From: an uncultured Bacilli bacterium
GTDB taxonomy: Bacteria; Bacillota_I; Bacilli_A; RF39; UBA660
Direction of reading: 5' to 3'
Assembly (NCBI GenBank): GCA_944358665.1
Contig: CALVRP010000132.1
Coordinates: 1 to 6,212 of the forward strand
Length of the DNA: 6,212 nt
A program made the translations under genes and the position numbers. The notes beneath the pieces were generated by a model. The model did not search any database, was not told where the DNA came from, and saw only the letters and a program-made list of their open reading frames with translations. Every line of letters begins with the position of its first letter. Positions within the stretch are counted from its first letter, which is position 1. Positions 1-5,328 of the stretch are shown here, piece after piece.

Positions 1-18
1 ATGAAGAAGGTGATATAA
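1..18 (+). other. Possible 3' end of an upstream gene
   Basis: In frame 1 the first six codons end in a TAA at 16-18, immediately before the sufC start at 19. This fits the tail of an upstream operon gene, but five sense codons cannot identify it. The same bases carry the sufC ribosome-binding site (AAGGTGAT, 7-14). In other Bacillota the neighbours of sufC are often sufB, sufU or an Rrf2-type regulator, so any of these is possible. Confidence 0.3.
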
Positions 19-792
19 ATGAAGGCATTAAAAATTATAGATTTAACAGTAAAAATAAATAATAAAGAAATATTAAAAGATTTTAATTTGGAAATAAATA
101 GTGGAGAAATACATGCTCTTATGGGGCCAAATGGTGTTGGAAAATCTACTCTTATTAGAGTTATAATGGGTGATAATGACTATGAAATAACTAAGGGTAA
201 AATTTATTATAATAATATCGATATTACTAATAAGAGTGTTTCTGAAAGAGCCAAAATGGGAATTTTCATGACCTTTCAAATGCCTTATGAAATAGAAGGA
301 GTAACAAATGCTGATTTCCTTCGTAATACTGTACAATCTAAAACAGAAAACTTTAAGCTTTATTCTTTTATTAAAGATTTAGAAACAGAAACGCAAAACT
401 TAAAAATGAATAAAGATATGATTCATAGAGGAATCAACTCTGGTTTTTCTGGCGGAGAAAGAAAGAAAAATGAAGTACTACAAATGCGCCTTTTAAAACC
501 TTCATTAGTTTTACTAGATGAAATTGATTCAGGGTTAGATATTGATAGCTTAAAAATAGTTAGCAAAAATATTATTGATTACTATAAGGAAAATAAACCA
601 ACTATTCTAATAGTTAGTCACTATCAAAAAATATTTGATTATATTAAACCAGATTTTGTTCATGTTATGATGCAGGGTAAAATCGTCAAAAGCAAAGATG
701 CTTCTTTAATTTCTGAAATTGAGAAAGAGGGGTATCAAAAATTTGAAGAATCTAGGACTAGTGATATAAAGGGACAAGAAAAAAATGAATAA
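19..792 (+). CDS. sufC: SufC, Fe-S cluster assembly ATPase
   Basis: This is the ABC-type ATPase of the SUF system. It acts in the cytoplasm with SufB/SufD and drives the conformational changes needed to build Fe-S clusters on the scaffold. All nucleotide-binding motifs are visible in the 257-aa protein: Walker A GPNGVGKST (36-44), Q-loop Gln87 in TFQMP, the SufC-style signature FSGGERKKNE (143-152), Walker B LVLLDE (163-168) and the H-loop VSH with His201. The signature followed by K/R-rich residues and NE separates SufC from transport ABC ATPases. Length is normal for the family (about 250 aa). The ATG at 19 follows AAGGTGAT with a 4-nt spacing. The 3' end overlaps the next gene by 8 nt, indicating translational coupling. 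The operon promoter lies upstream of the window. Confidence 0.97.
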   Translation: MKALKIIDLTVKINNKEILKDFNLEINSGEIHALMGPNGVGKSTLIRVIMGDNDYEITKGKIYYNNIDITNKSVSERAKMGIFMTFQMPYEIEGVTNADFLRNTVQSKTENFKLYSFIKDLETETQNLKMNKDMIHRGINSGFSGGERKKNEVLQMRLLKPSLVLLDEIDSGLDIDSLKIVSKNIIDYYKENKPTILIVSHYQKIFDYIKPDFVHVMMQGKIVKSKDASLISEIEKEGYQKFEESRTSDIKGQEKNE

Positions 793-1576
793 AATAATTA
801 TAGCTGATGATATTATTAAAGAAGAAGTGGAAGATAGTATTGAAATTCAAAAATCTGACGCTAATCCCTTTTTTAATGTCAAGACATTAAATATAAAAAT
901 ATGTAATAACACGGATCTTGAAATTGAATATACTAGTACCGGAGAAATCAAATTAGAAATATATATTAATGTTCTGCCAAATGTTAAGGCTGAAATATAT
1001 GAAATAAAAGAAAATGGTAATTATAAATTACAATACAAATATTATTTAGAAGAGAGTAGTGAGTTAAAAGTTTTTAAGTTCAATAATGCTTCTATGTTAA
1101 GAGAAATGTCTGTTATTAATTTAAATGGCAAATATTCATCTTTTACGCAAAATTTAAGAACTGTTAGTCATGAAAAAAATAAATATGACGTAATGATTTA
1201 TCATAATGCTACTAATAGTAATAGTTTAATTGATAATAAAGGGATTAATATTTTAGAGGGGAAAACAACCTTTAATGTTTCATCGTTTGTGCCAAATAAA
1301 GTTAAAGGTTGTACTTTGAAACAGAAGAATCATATTATTAATTTAACTAATAACAAATGTATAATAAAACCAAATTTATTTATCGATGAAGATGATGTTT
1401 CTGCTTCCCACGGCGCATTAGTTGGCACATTTTCGAAAGAAGAATTATTTTACTTACAAAGTAGGGGGCTTACTAAAGACGAAGCTGAAAAGTTATTAGT
1501 AAAAGGAATTTTGCTTAAAGATATGCCTAAATATCATGATAAAATAGAAAAAACAATAAATAGTTATTGGGGGTGA
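785..1576 (+). CDS. sufD: Short SufD-type scaffold protein of the SUF system
   Basis: This is a SufB/SufD-family scaffold component that would bind SufC and take part in Fe-S cluster assembly in the cytoplasm. The diagnostic part is the C-terminal core: PNLFIDEDDVSASHGALVG (196-214) followed by LFYLQSRGL (221-229) and a helical end. The ASHGA motif, with His209, is SufD-like; SufB usually has a HEA motif here. At 263 aa it is much shorter than classical SufD (about 400 aa or more), and the usual N-terminal helical region appears to be missing, leaving mainly the beta-helix core. Cysteines occur at 40, 176 and 192. The ATG at 785 lies inside the end of sufC (8-nt overlap) and is preceded by AAAGGGA (768-774). 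It could also be called a generic SufB/SufD-domain protein. The family call is secure; the D versus B assignment is somewhat less so. Confidence 0.9.
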   Translation: MNKIIIADDIIKEEVEDSIEIQKSDANPFFNVKTLNIKICNNTDLEIEYTSTGEIKLEIYINVLPNVKAEIYEIKENGNYKLQYKYYLEESSELKVFKFNNASMLREMSVINLNGKYSSFTQNLRTVSHEKNKYDVMIYHNATNSNSLIDNKGINILEGKTTFNVSSFVPNKVKGCTLKQKNHIINLTNNKCIIKPNLFIDEDDVSASHGALVGTFSKEELFYLQSRGLTKDEAEKLLVKGILLKDMPKYHDKIEKTINSYWG

Positions 1577-1577
1577 T
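1569..1577 (+). promoter_or_regulatory. sufS ribosome-binding site overlapping the sufD stop
   Basis: GGGGGTGAT overlaps the TGA stop (1574-1576) of the preceding gene and sits 3 nt before the ATG at 1581. This fixes the sufS start and couples its translation to sufD. Confidence 0.8.
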
Positions 1578-1580
1578 AAA

Positions 1581-2774
1581 ATGCATCGGGATGATTTTAA
1601 AATGTTACAAACAGGCCTTATTTATTTTGATAATGGAGCGACAACTTTAAAACCGCAGATTTTATCAGAATCTATTAGTGATTATTATAATTACTATAGT
1701 TCTAATGCGCATAGAGGTGATTACACAATTAGTCTTAAAGCAAGTAATGCTTACGAAGAGACTAGAAAGTTAGTAAAAGATTTCATTAATGCCAAAAGTA
1801 ATAAAGAAATAGCTTTTACTAGTGGAACTACCGATAGCCTTAATAAAATAATTTTCGGTTATTTTAGATATAATTTGCAAAATGGTGATGAAGTTTTACT
1901 GACAAAAAGTGAGCATGCTTCAAACATTTTACCTTGGTTTGAACTTGCCGATGAAATTGGTATTAAAATTAAATATATTGAATTAGATGAAAATCATGAA
2001 GTAACAATAGAAAATGTAAAAAAAGCTATCACTGATAAAACGAAAGTTATTTCTATTGCGCATATTACCAATGTTGTTGGTGATGTAAGACCAGTTAAAG
2101 AAATAACTGAACTGGCTCATCAAAATAATATTTTAGTTTTAGTTGATGGGGCTCAAAGCGTTCCTCATATGAAAGTGGATGTCACTTATTTAGATATTGA
2201 TTTTCTAGCATTCTCGGCTCATAAAATGTGTGGACCAACTGGTGTTGGGGTTTTATATGGTAAAGAAGAATTATTAAAAAAAATAAAACCAATAATTTTT
2301 GGTGGCGGTATGAATGCTGAGTTTAATACCGATGGCCTTAGAATATATAAAGAAATGCCAGATTTGTTAGAAGCTGGAACACCTAATATTGCTGGTGTTA
2401 TTGGTTTTGGTTATATCCTAAAATATCTAAATGAAATAGGTATTAAAAATATAGAAACCAAAGAACAAGAATTAAAACAATATTTAATTCAAAGATTAAA
2501 AGAAATTCCAGAAATTAAAATTTATAATGGACATAGTAAGAGTGGAATTGTAACCATTAATTACGAAGGTATTTTTCCGCAAGATCTAGCTATTTATCTT
2601 GATAAATATAATATTTGTACTCGTGCTGGAAACCACTGCGCAAAAATATTACAAGATGAATTTAAAATAAAAAATACTTGCCGTATCAGTTTATATTTTT
2701 ATAATACTAAAGAAGAAATCGATTATTTAATTAAAGTATTAAAAAATCCTAATATTAAAAATGAAATCATTTAA
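1581..2774 (+). CDS. sufS: SufS, group II cysteine desulfurase
   Basis: This PLP-dependent enzyme converts L-cysteine to L-alanine and a protein-bound persulfide, supplying sulfur to the SUF scaffold. The 397-aa protein is full length. It begins with the family pattern YFDNGATTLKP (15-25). It contains His112 in SEHAS, which stacks on PLP; Asp189 in LVDGAQSVPH, which contacts the pyridine nitrogen; and the Schiff-base lysine Lys215 in FSAHKMCGPTG. The catalytic Cys353 lies in CTRAGNHCAK, and the substrate-binding arginine is Arg368 in TCRIS. The RAG-HC context with a short loop marks the SufS/CsdA group rather than IscS/NifS. Gram-positive SufS enzymes normally pass sulfur to SufU, but no sufU follows here. 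The gene is the last in the operon and is followed directly by a terminator. Confidence 0.96.
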   Translation: MHRDDFKMLQTGLIYFDNGATTLKPQILSESISDYYNYYSSNAHRGDYTISLKASNAYEETRKLVKDFINAKSNKEIAFTSGTTDSLNKIIFGYFRYNLQNGDEVLLTKSEHASNILPWFELADEIGIKIKYIELDENHEVTIENVKKAITDKTKVISIAHITNVVGDVRPVKEITELAHQNNILVLVDGAQSVPHMKVDVTYLDIDFLAFSAHKMCGPTGVGVLYGKEELLKKIKPIIFGGGMNAEFNTDGLRIYKEMPDLLEAGTPNIAGVIGFGYILKYLNEIGIKNIETKEQELKQYLIQRLKEIPEIKIYNGHSKSGIVTINYEGIFPQDLAIYLDKYNICTRAGNHCAKILQDEFKIKNTCRISLYFYNTKEEIDYLIKVLKNPNIKNEII

Positions 2775-2799
2775 AGGTTCTATCTTTAGGACTTTTTTT
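2773..2799 (+). terminator. Intrinsic terminator of the suf operon
   Basis: The left arm AAAGGTTCT (2773-2781) pairs with the right arm AGGACTTTT (2788-2796), 9 bp including two G-U pairs, around a 6-nt loop. The T run continues to 2799. It begins within the sufS stop codon, so sufS is the last gene of the transcript. Confidence 0.85.
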
Positions 2800-2812
2800 A
2801 TTTTGGGTAGTG

Positions 2813-2821
2813 TGCTATAAT
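2813..2821 (+). promoter_or_regulatory. Extended -10 promoter for the secreted protein gene
   Basis: TGCTATAAT is a perfect -10 hexamer (2816-2821) with the TG extension. The -35 region is weak and falls in the T run of the preceding terminator (TTTTTT at 2793-2798 with a 17-nt spacer). The extended -10 probably compensates. Transcription would start near 2828. Confidence 0.7.
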
Positions 2822-2830
2822 TAAAATAAT

Positions 2831-2837
2831 AGGAGAG
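2831..2837 (+). promoter_or_regulatory. RBS that decides the start at 2844
   Basis: AGGAGAG directly abuts the ATG at 2838, which is too close for initiation. The next in-frame ATG at 2844 has a proper 6-nt spacing, so 2844 is preferred. Confidence 0.8.
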
Positions 2838-2843
2838 ATGATT

Positions 2844-3359
2844 ATGCGAAGTAAAAATTTAATTGTCTGCACACTTTGTTCACTAGTTATTTTAATGGCT
2901 ATTGGTTATGCAGCTTTCGCTGCTAATTTAAATATAACTGGGACAGCTAATATTACTTCCAATTGGGACGTTCATTTAGAGTCTATTTCACCAGGTAATA
3001 TTGTTGGAGATGCAAAGGATCTACCGTATGATGAAACATTAAATCCTGATGGAACAAAAGCCGAAAATCTTTCCGCAACTTTTAAAACGGAATTGGTAAG
3101 TCCAGGGGACAGTATTACTTATTCGGTAATTGTTACTAATGATGGAACAATAGATGCAAGATTGGATAGTATTAAAACTACAAATGCAAATAATCCAGCT
3201 ATTATATATTCTATTAATGGTATAGAAGAAAATGATATACTAGCAGTCGGTGATAAAAAAACTTTAACTATAACTGTTTCTTATGACAGTAATATAACTA
3301 CACAGCCCGATATTTTAACATCTACTTTAACGGTAACTTTAGATTTTGTGCAGAGTTAA
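2844..3359 (+). CDS. Small secreted beta-rich protein, TasA/camelysin-like
   Basis: This is a 171-aa exported protein of unknown exact function. The N-terminus is a typical signal peptide: basic MRSKN, a hydrophobic core at residues 6-21, and a likely cleavage site after AFA (24-26). The mature part, about 145 aa, is rich in T, S, N, D, I and V. It contains a stretch typical of secreted beta-sandwich domains (LVSPGDSITYSVIVTNDG, about 84-101), then further alternating hydrophobic strands to the end. There is no LPXTG sorting motif, no C-terminal membrane segment and no catalytic motif. A small exported beta protein with this type of leader recalls TasA/camelysin-type fibre proteins, which use a dedicated signal peptidase (SipW), but no sipW is nearby. 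It forms its own transcription unit between two terminators. A surface or matrix role is inference. Confidence 0.8.
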   Translation: MRSKNLIVCTLCSLVILMAIGYAAFAANLNITGTANITSNWDVHLESISPGNIVGDAKDLPYDETLNPDGTKAENLSATFKTELVSPGDSITYSVIVTNDGTIDARLDSIKTTNANNPAIIYSINGIEENDILAVGDKKTLTITVSYDSNITTQPDILTSTLTVTLDFVQS

Positions 3360-3382
3360 ACTGAATTGTTTCAGTTTTTACT
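3358..3382 (+). terminator. Intrinsic terminator after the secreted protein gene
   Basis: AAACTGAA (3358-3365) pairs perfectly with TTCAGTTT (3370-3377) around the 4-nt loop TTGT, followed by more T residues. The stem begins inside the stop codon. Its T run also supplies the -35 region of the next promoter. Confidence 0.85.
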
Positions 3383-3404
3383 TTTGTAATGTTTATGATA
3401 TAAT
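3376..3404 (+). promoter_or_regulatory. Promoter for the repeat-protein gene
   Basis: The -10 TATAAT (3399-3404) is preceded by TGA, giving an extended -10. A possible -35 TTTTAC (3376-3381) lies 17 nt upstream. Transcription would start near 3411, just before the RBS AGGAGAG (3413-3419), which sits 7 nt before the ATG at 3427. Confidence 0.75.
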
Positions 3405-3426
3405 TACAATATAGGAGAGTGCAAAT

Positions 3427-3543
3427 ATGGATGAGAGAAATCAGTGGATAGATATTATAACTAAACTATATCGTAATTTACATACATCAGATAGAGTAAT
3501 GTATACATCAAAAGAAAGTGATAAAAAAGAGATAGAATATTAA
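3427..3543 (+). pseudogene. Frameshifted N-terminal piece of the repeat protein
   Basis: A 38-codon reading frame starts with MDERNQWIDIITKLYRNLHT and has the only good translation signals of this unit: RBS AGGAGAG 7 nt upstream, with a promoter before that. It stops at TAA 3541-3543. The next long frame is open from 3525 and would join it if one base were added in the A run at 3523-3528 (AAAAAA). That gives ...SDKKRDRILNYFERLER..., a smooth charged helical sequence with no stop, running into the ATG at 3636 and beyond. I therefore read this piece as the true N-terminus of the following gene, separated by a one-base deletion or a sequencing or assembly error. A separate 38-aa peptide is possible but less likely. 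Confidence 0.7.
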
Positions 3544-3635
3544 ATTATTTTGAAAGACTAGAAAGAGTACATGATAAAGTAGCTAGGAGTAAAAATAAAG
3601 CAGCGGAAAAATTATTAAAAGATTTTTATTACGAT

Positions 3636-5039
3636 ATGTATGTTATAAAACCTGAAGAAATTCCTGATAGTTATTTTGAGCATGAGAAACAAATAATGAG
3701 AGAGCGTGGTTATGGAGATATCGAAATAACCCCTGAAAGAAAAGAAATATTAGTAAATCAAATAATTGATGACCAAAAAGAGTCTTTAGATAAATGGATA
3801 GAGTATTTTCTTTACGACGAAGAAAGTAAACACTATGAAATGTGGGAAAAATACTGGGTATTTCAAGGTTTGCAAGGACTCGGAAAATTTGATAAAGAAA
3901 AAGGTAAATTCTCTAAAAGAAATAAACACACAGTATATCCATTTCCTCCGGTCGATAGAGAAGCTGTTTTTACAACTTTAAAATTAATGGAAGACTACAT
4001 TAAAGATAAAAAAGGTGAAGAAGAAATAAAATCAGCTTTAGGTAGTGGAAACTTTAAAACCTTATATGAATATTCCATAAAAATGATAATGCAAAAAGGT
4101 GAGAAACAAAGTACCAGTACTGACGGAATATGGATAAAATATGACCAAGGTAGTGATTATAATAAGTTAAGAGATTCTCTTCAAGGTTATTATACTGGTT
4201 GGTGTACAGCAGCTGGGGAGAACTTTGCTAAAGGACAACTAGCAAATGGTGATTTTTATGTTTATTATACTTATGATGAAGAAAACGCACCAAAAGTACC
4301 AAGAATAGCCATAAGAATGAATGGCCATAATGAAATTGGTGAGATTAGAGGTATTGCTGATAATCAAAATATGGAACCAGAAATGATGCCGATATTAAAT
4401 AGAAAATTAGAAGAGTTTCCAGATAAGGATAAATATTTAAAAAAAGAATATGATATGCAGTTATTAACAACAATTGATAATAAAGTAAGGAAGGGTTATG
4501 AATTAACCCCAGAAGAATTAAGATTTTTATATGAATTAGATTATAAAATAGAAGGTTTTGGTTATAGTAAAGACCCAAGAATAGAAGAAATAAGAAGTAA
4601 GAGAAATACTATAGATGATTTAAACAAAGCATTTGCTAGTGTAACCTCTATTGAAGGGGATTTGGATTTAAGCATCATAACAAATGCTGAAGGCTTAACG
4701 TTACCGCAAAGTGTTGGAGGAAATCTTGATTTAAGAAATTTAACAAGTGCTGAAGGCTTAACGTTACCGCGAAGTATTGGAGGGGATCTTAATTTATGGC
4801 ATTTAACAAGTGCCGAAGGCTTAACATTGCCGCAAAGTGTTGGAGGAAGTCTTGATTTAAGTGATTTAACAAATGCTGAAGGCTTAATATTACCACAAAA
4901 TATAGGAGGAAATCTTTATTTAAATAATTTATTAAGTAATGACGATTTAATATTACTTCAAAGTACAGGAAGGGCCTTTAATTTAATGTGGGTAAACAGA
5001 GAGGATGATTTAGACCTTTCTAAATACTTTAAATATTGA
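3636..5039 (+). CDS. Unknown protein with GWCTAAG domain and leucine-rich repeats
   Basis: This is the long intact part of a gene whose real start is probably 3427 (restored length about 537 aa). The ATG at 3636 has no RBS, and the same frame is open back to 3525. I cannot assign a function. In order (numbered from 3636): a charged helical region (about 1-160); a conserved-looking globular block with SLQGYYTGWCTAAG (181-194), NGDFYVYYTYDEE (204-216) and PRIAIRMNGHNEIGEIRGIA (222-241), which reads as a beta-rich domain; a second helical region (about 245-335); and six 21-aa repeats (342-467). The family resembles hypothetical repeat proteins I recall from gut Bacillota genomes; this is memory, not a search result. 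There is no signal peptide or membrane segment, so it is probably cytoplasmic. WCTA could be a functional site, but no known catalytic motif is evident. The two neighbouring genes are on separate transcripts and do not inform its role. Confidence 0.75.
   Translation: MYVIKPEEIPDSYFEHEKQIMRERGYGDIEITPERKEILVNQIIDDQKESLDKWIEYFLYDEESKHYEMWEKYWVFQGLQGLGKFDKEKGKFSKRNKHTVYPFPPVDREAVFTTLKLMEDYIKDKKGEEEIKSALGSGNFKTLYEYSIKMIMQKGEKQSTSTDGIWIKYDQGSDYNKLRDSLQGYYTGWCTAAGENFAKGQLANGDFYVYYTYDEENAPKVPRIAIRMNGHNEIGEIRGIADNQNMEPEMMPILNRKLEEFPDKDKYLKKEYDMQLLTTIDNKVRKGYELTPEELRFLYELDYKIEGFGYSKDPRIEEIRSKRNTIDDLNKAFASVTSIEGDLDLSIITNAEGLTLPQSVGGNLDLRNLTSAEGLTLPRSIGGDLNLWHLTSAEGLTLPQSVGGSLDLSDLTNAEGLILPQNIGGNLYLNNLLSNDDLILLQSTGRAFNLMWVNREDDLDLSKYFKY
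4659..5036 (+). repeat. Six tandem 63-bp repeats encoding 21-aa leucine-rich units
   Basis: The units start at 4659, 4722, 4785, 4848, 4911 and 4974, with the pattern xLDLxxLTsAEGLtLPQSvGG. Units 1-4 are nearly identical in DNA as well as protein, with GCTGAAGGCTTAA or close variants recurring every 63 bp. Unit 5 is diverged (NLYLNNLLSNDDLILLQSTGR), and unit 6 keeps only the length and some leucines. The regular L-x-L and LxLP pattern fits a stacked solenoid, likely a binding surface. Close DNA identity points to recent tandem duplication, so copy number may vary between strains. Confidence 0.9.
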
Positions 5040-5146
5040 TGGTATATGCTAAAATGAAGGAACAAATAAAGGCTAACCCCAATCTTTATTATCAAACGGA
5101 TGAATTAGAAGAGGAAAGAGAAAACGAACAAGGAAGATCAAAATAA
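5039..5146 (+). CDS. Possible 35-aa coupled ORF or detached C-terminus
   Basis: An ATG at 5039 overlaps the TGA stop of the repeat-protein gene (TGATG), a layout that allows translational reinitiation. The frame encodes a hydrophilic, strongly charged peptide with MKEQIKANPNLYYQ and then DELEEERENEQ, ending at TAA 5144-5146. No RBS precedes it. A second internal ATG is at 5054. It could be a tiny coupled gene, the real C-terminal tail of the repeat protein lost by another frameshift (its frame is open back to 5033), or chance. No function can be given. Confidence 0.35.
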   Translation: MVYAKMKEQIKANPNLYYQTDELEEERENEQGRSK

Positions 5147-5181
5147 AATATTAAGTTTAAGTTTGTCTATAGGTTTAAGTA

Positions 5182-5217
5182 AAAAAACATCTCATATAAT
5201 TAAGAAAGGTGTTTTTT
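5182..5217 (+). terminator. Hairpin, likely bidirectional terminator
   Basis: AAAAAACATCT (5182-5192) pairs with AGGTGTTTTTT (5207-5217), 11 bp with one G-U pair, around a 14-nt loop. The A run on the left and T run on the right make it able to terminate in either direction, though no minus-strand gene is visible. It would end the repeat-protein transcript. Its loop contains a TATAAT (5195-5200). Confidence 0.65.
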
Positions 5218-5235
5218 AATGATTAATTTTTTAAT

Positions 5236-5266
5236 AAACTTCAATGGTTTTTATTGAAGTTTTTTT
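5236..5266 (+). terminator. Strong intrinsic terminator before the lipid kinase gene
   Basis: AAACTTCAAT (5236-5245) and ATTGAAGTTT (5253-5262) form a perfect 10-bp stem with loop GGTTTTT, followed by further T residues to 5266. It is the second of two tandem hairpins and isolates the downstream kinase gene from upstream transcription. Confidence 0.85.
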
Positions 5267-5283
5267 GTAGAAAAATCTATTTC

Positions 5284-5312
5284 TTGAATATTTTACAAAA
5301 ATAATATATAAT
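5284..5312 (+). promoter_or_regulatory. Promoter of the lipid kinase gene
   Basis: TTGAAT (5284-5289) and TATAAT (5307-5312) are separated by exactly 17 nt, close to the vegetative sigma consensus. The predicted start near 5319 would fall inside the RBS region AGGGGCGGTGA (5313-5323), giving a very short 5' leader. An alternative -10, TAATAT at 5302-5307, would start transcription slightly earlier. Confidence 0.75.
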
Positions 5313-5328
5313 AGGGGCGGTGAATGAA

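Noticed and set aside
73..336. 87-aa minus-strand reading frame
   Set aside because: Lies entirely antisense to sufC over its conserved Walker A and Q-loop region, with no recognisable domain; a shadow frame.
2838..2843. ATG at 2838 as start of the secreted protein
   Set aside because: It touches the RBS with no spacer; the in-frame ATG at 2844 is spaced properly.
3522..3529. Programmed -1 ribosomal frameshift site
   Set aside because: In the reading frame the site is GAT AAA AAA GAG. The slip would re-pair the P-site tRNA on TAA, so it does not match a canonical X XXY YYZ heptamer, and no strong downstream stem was seen. A missing base is simpler.
4345..4578. 77-aa minus-strand reading frame
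   Set aside because: Antisense to the repeat-protein gene, low-complexity Ile/Leu/Tyr content typical of reversed AT-rich coding sequence.
4659..5036. CRISPR array or non-coding tandem repeat
   Set aside because: The units are contiguous 63-bp multiples of three with no spacers, and the reading frame stays open, so they are protein repeats.
5320..5328. GTG start at 5320 for the lipid kinase
   Set aside because: This GTG lies inside the RBS; the ATG at 5329 has correct spacing and matches the short N-terminus before NPSSG.
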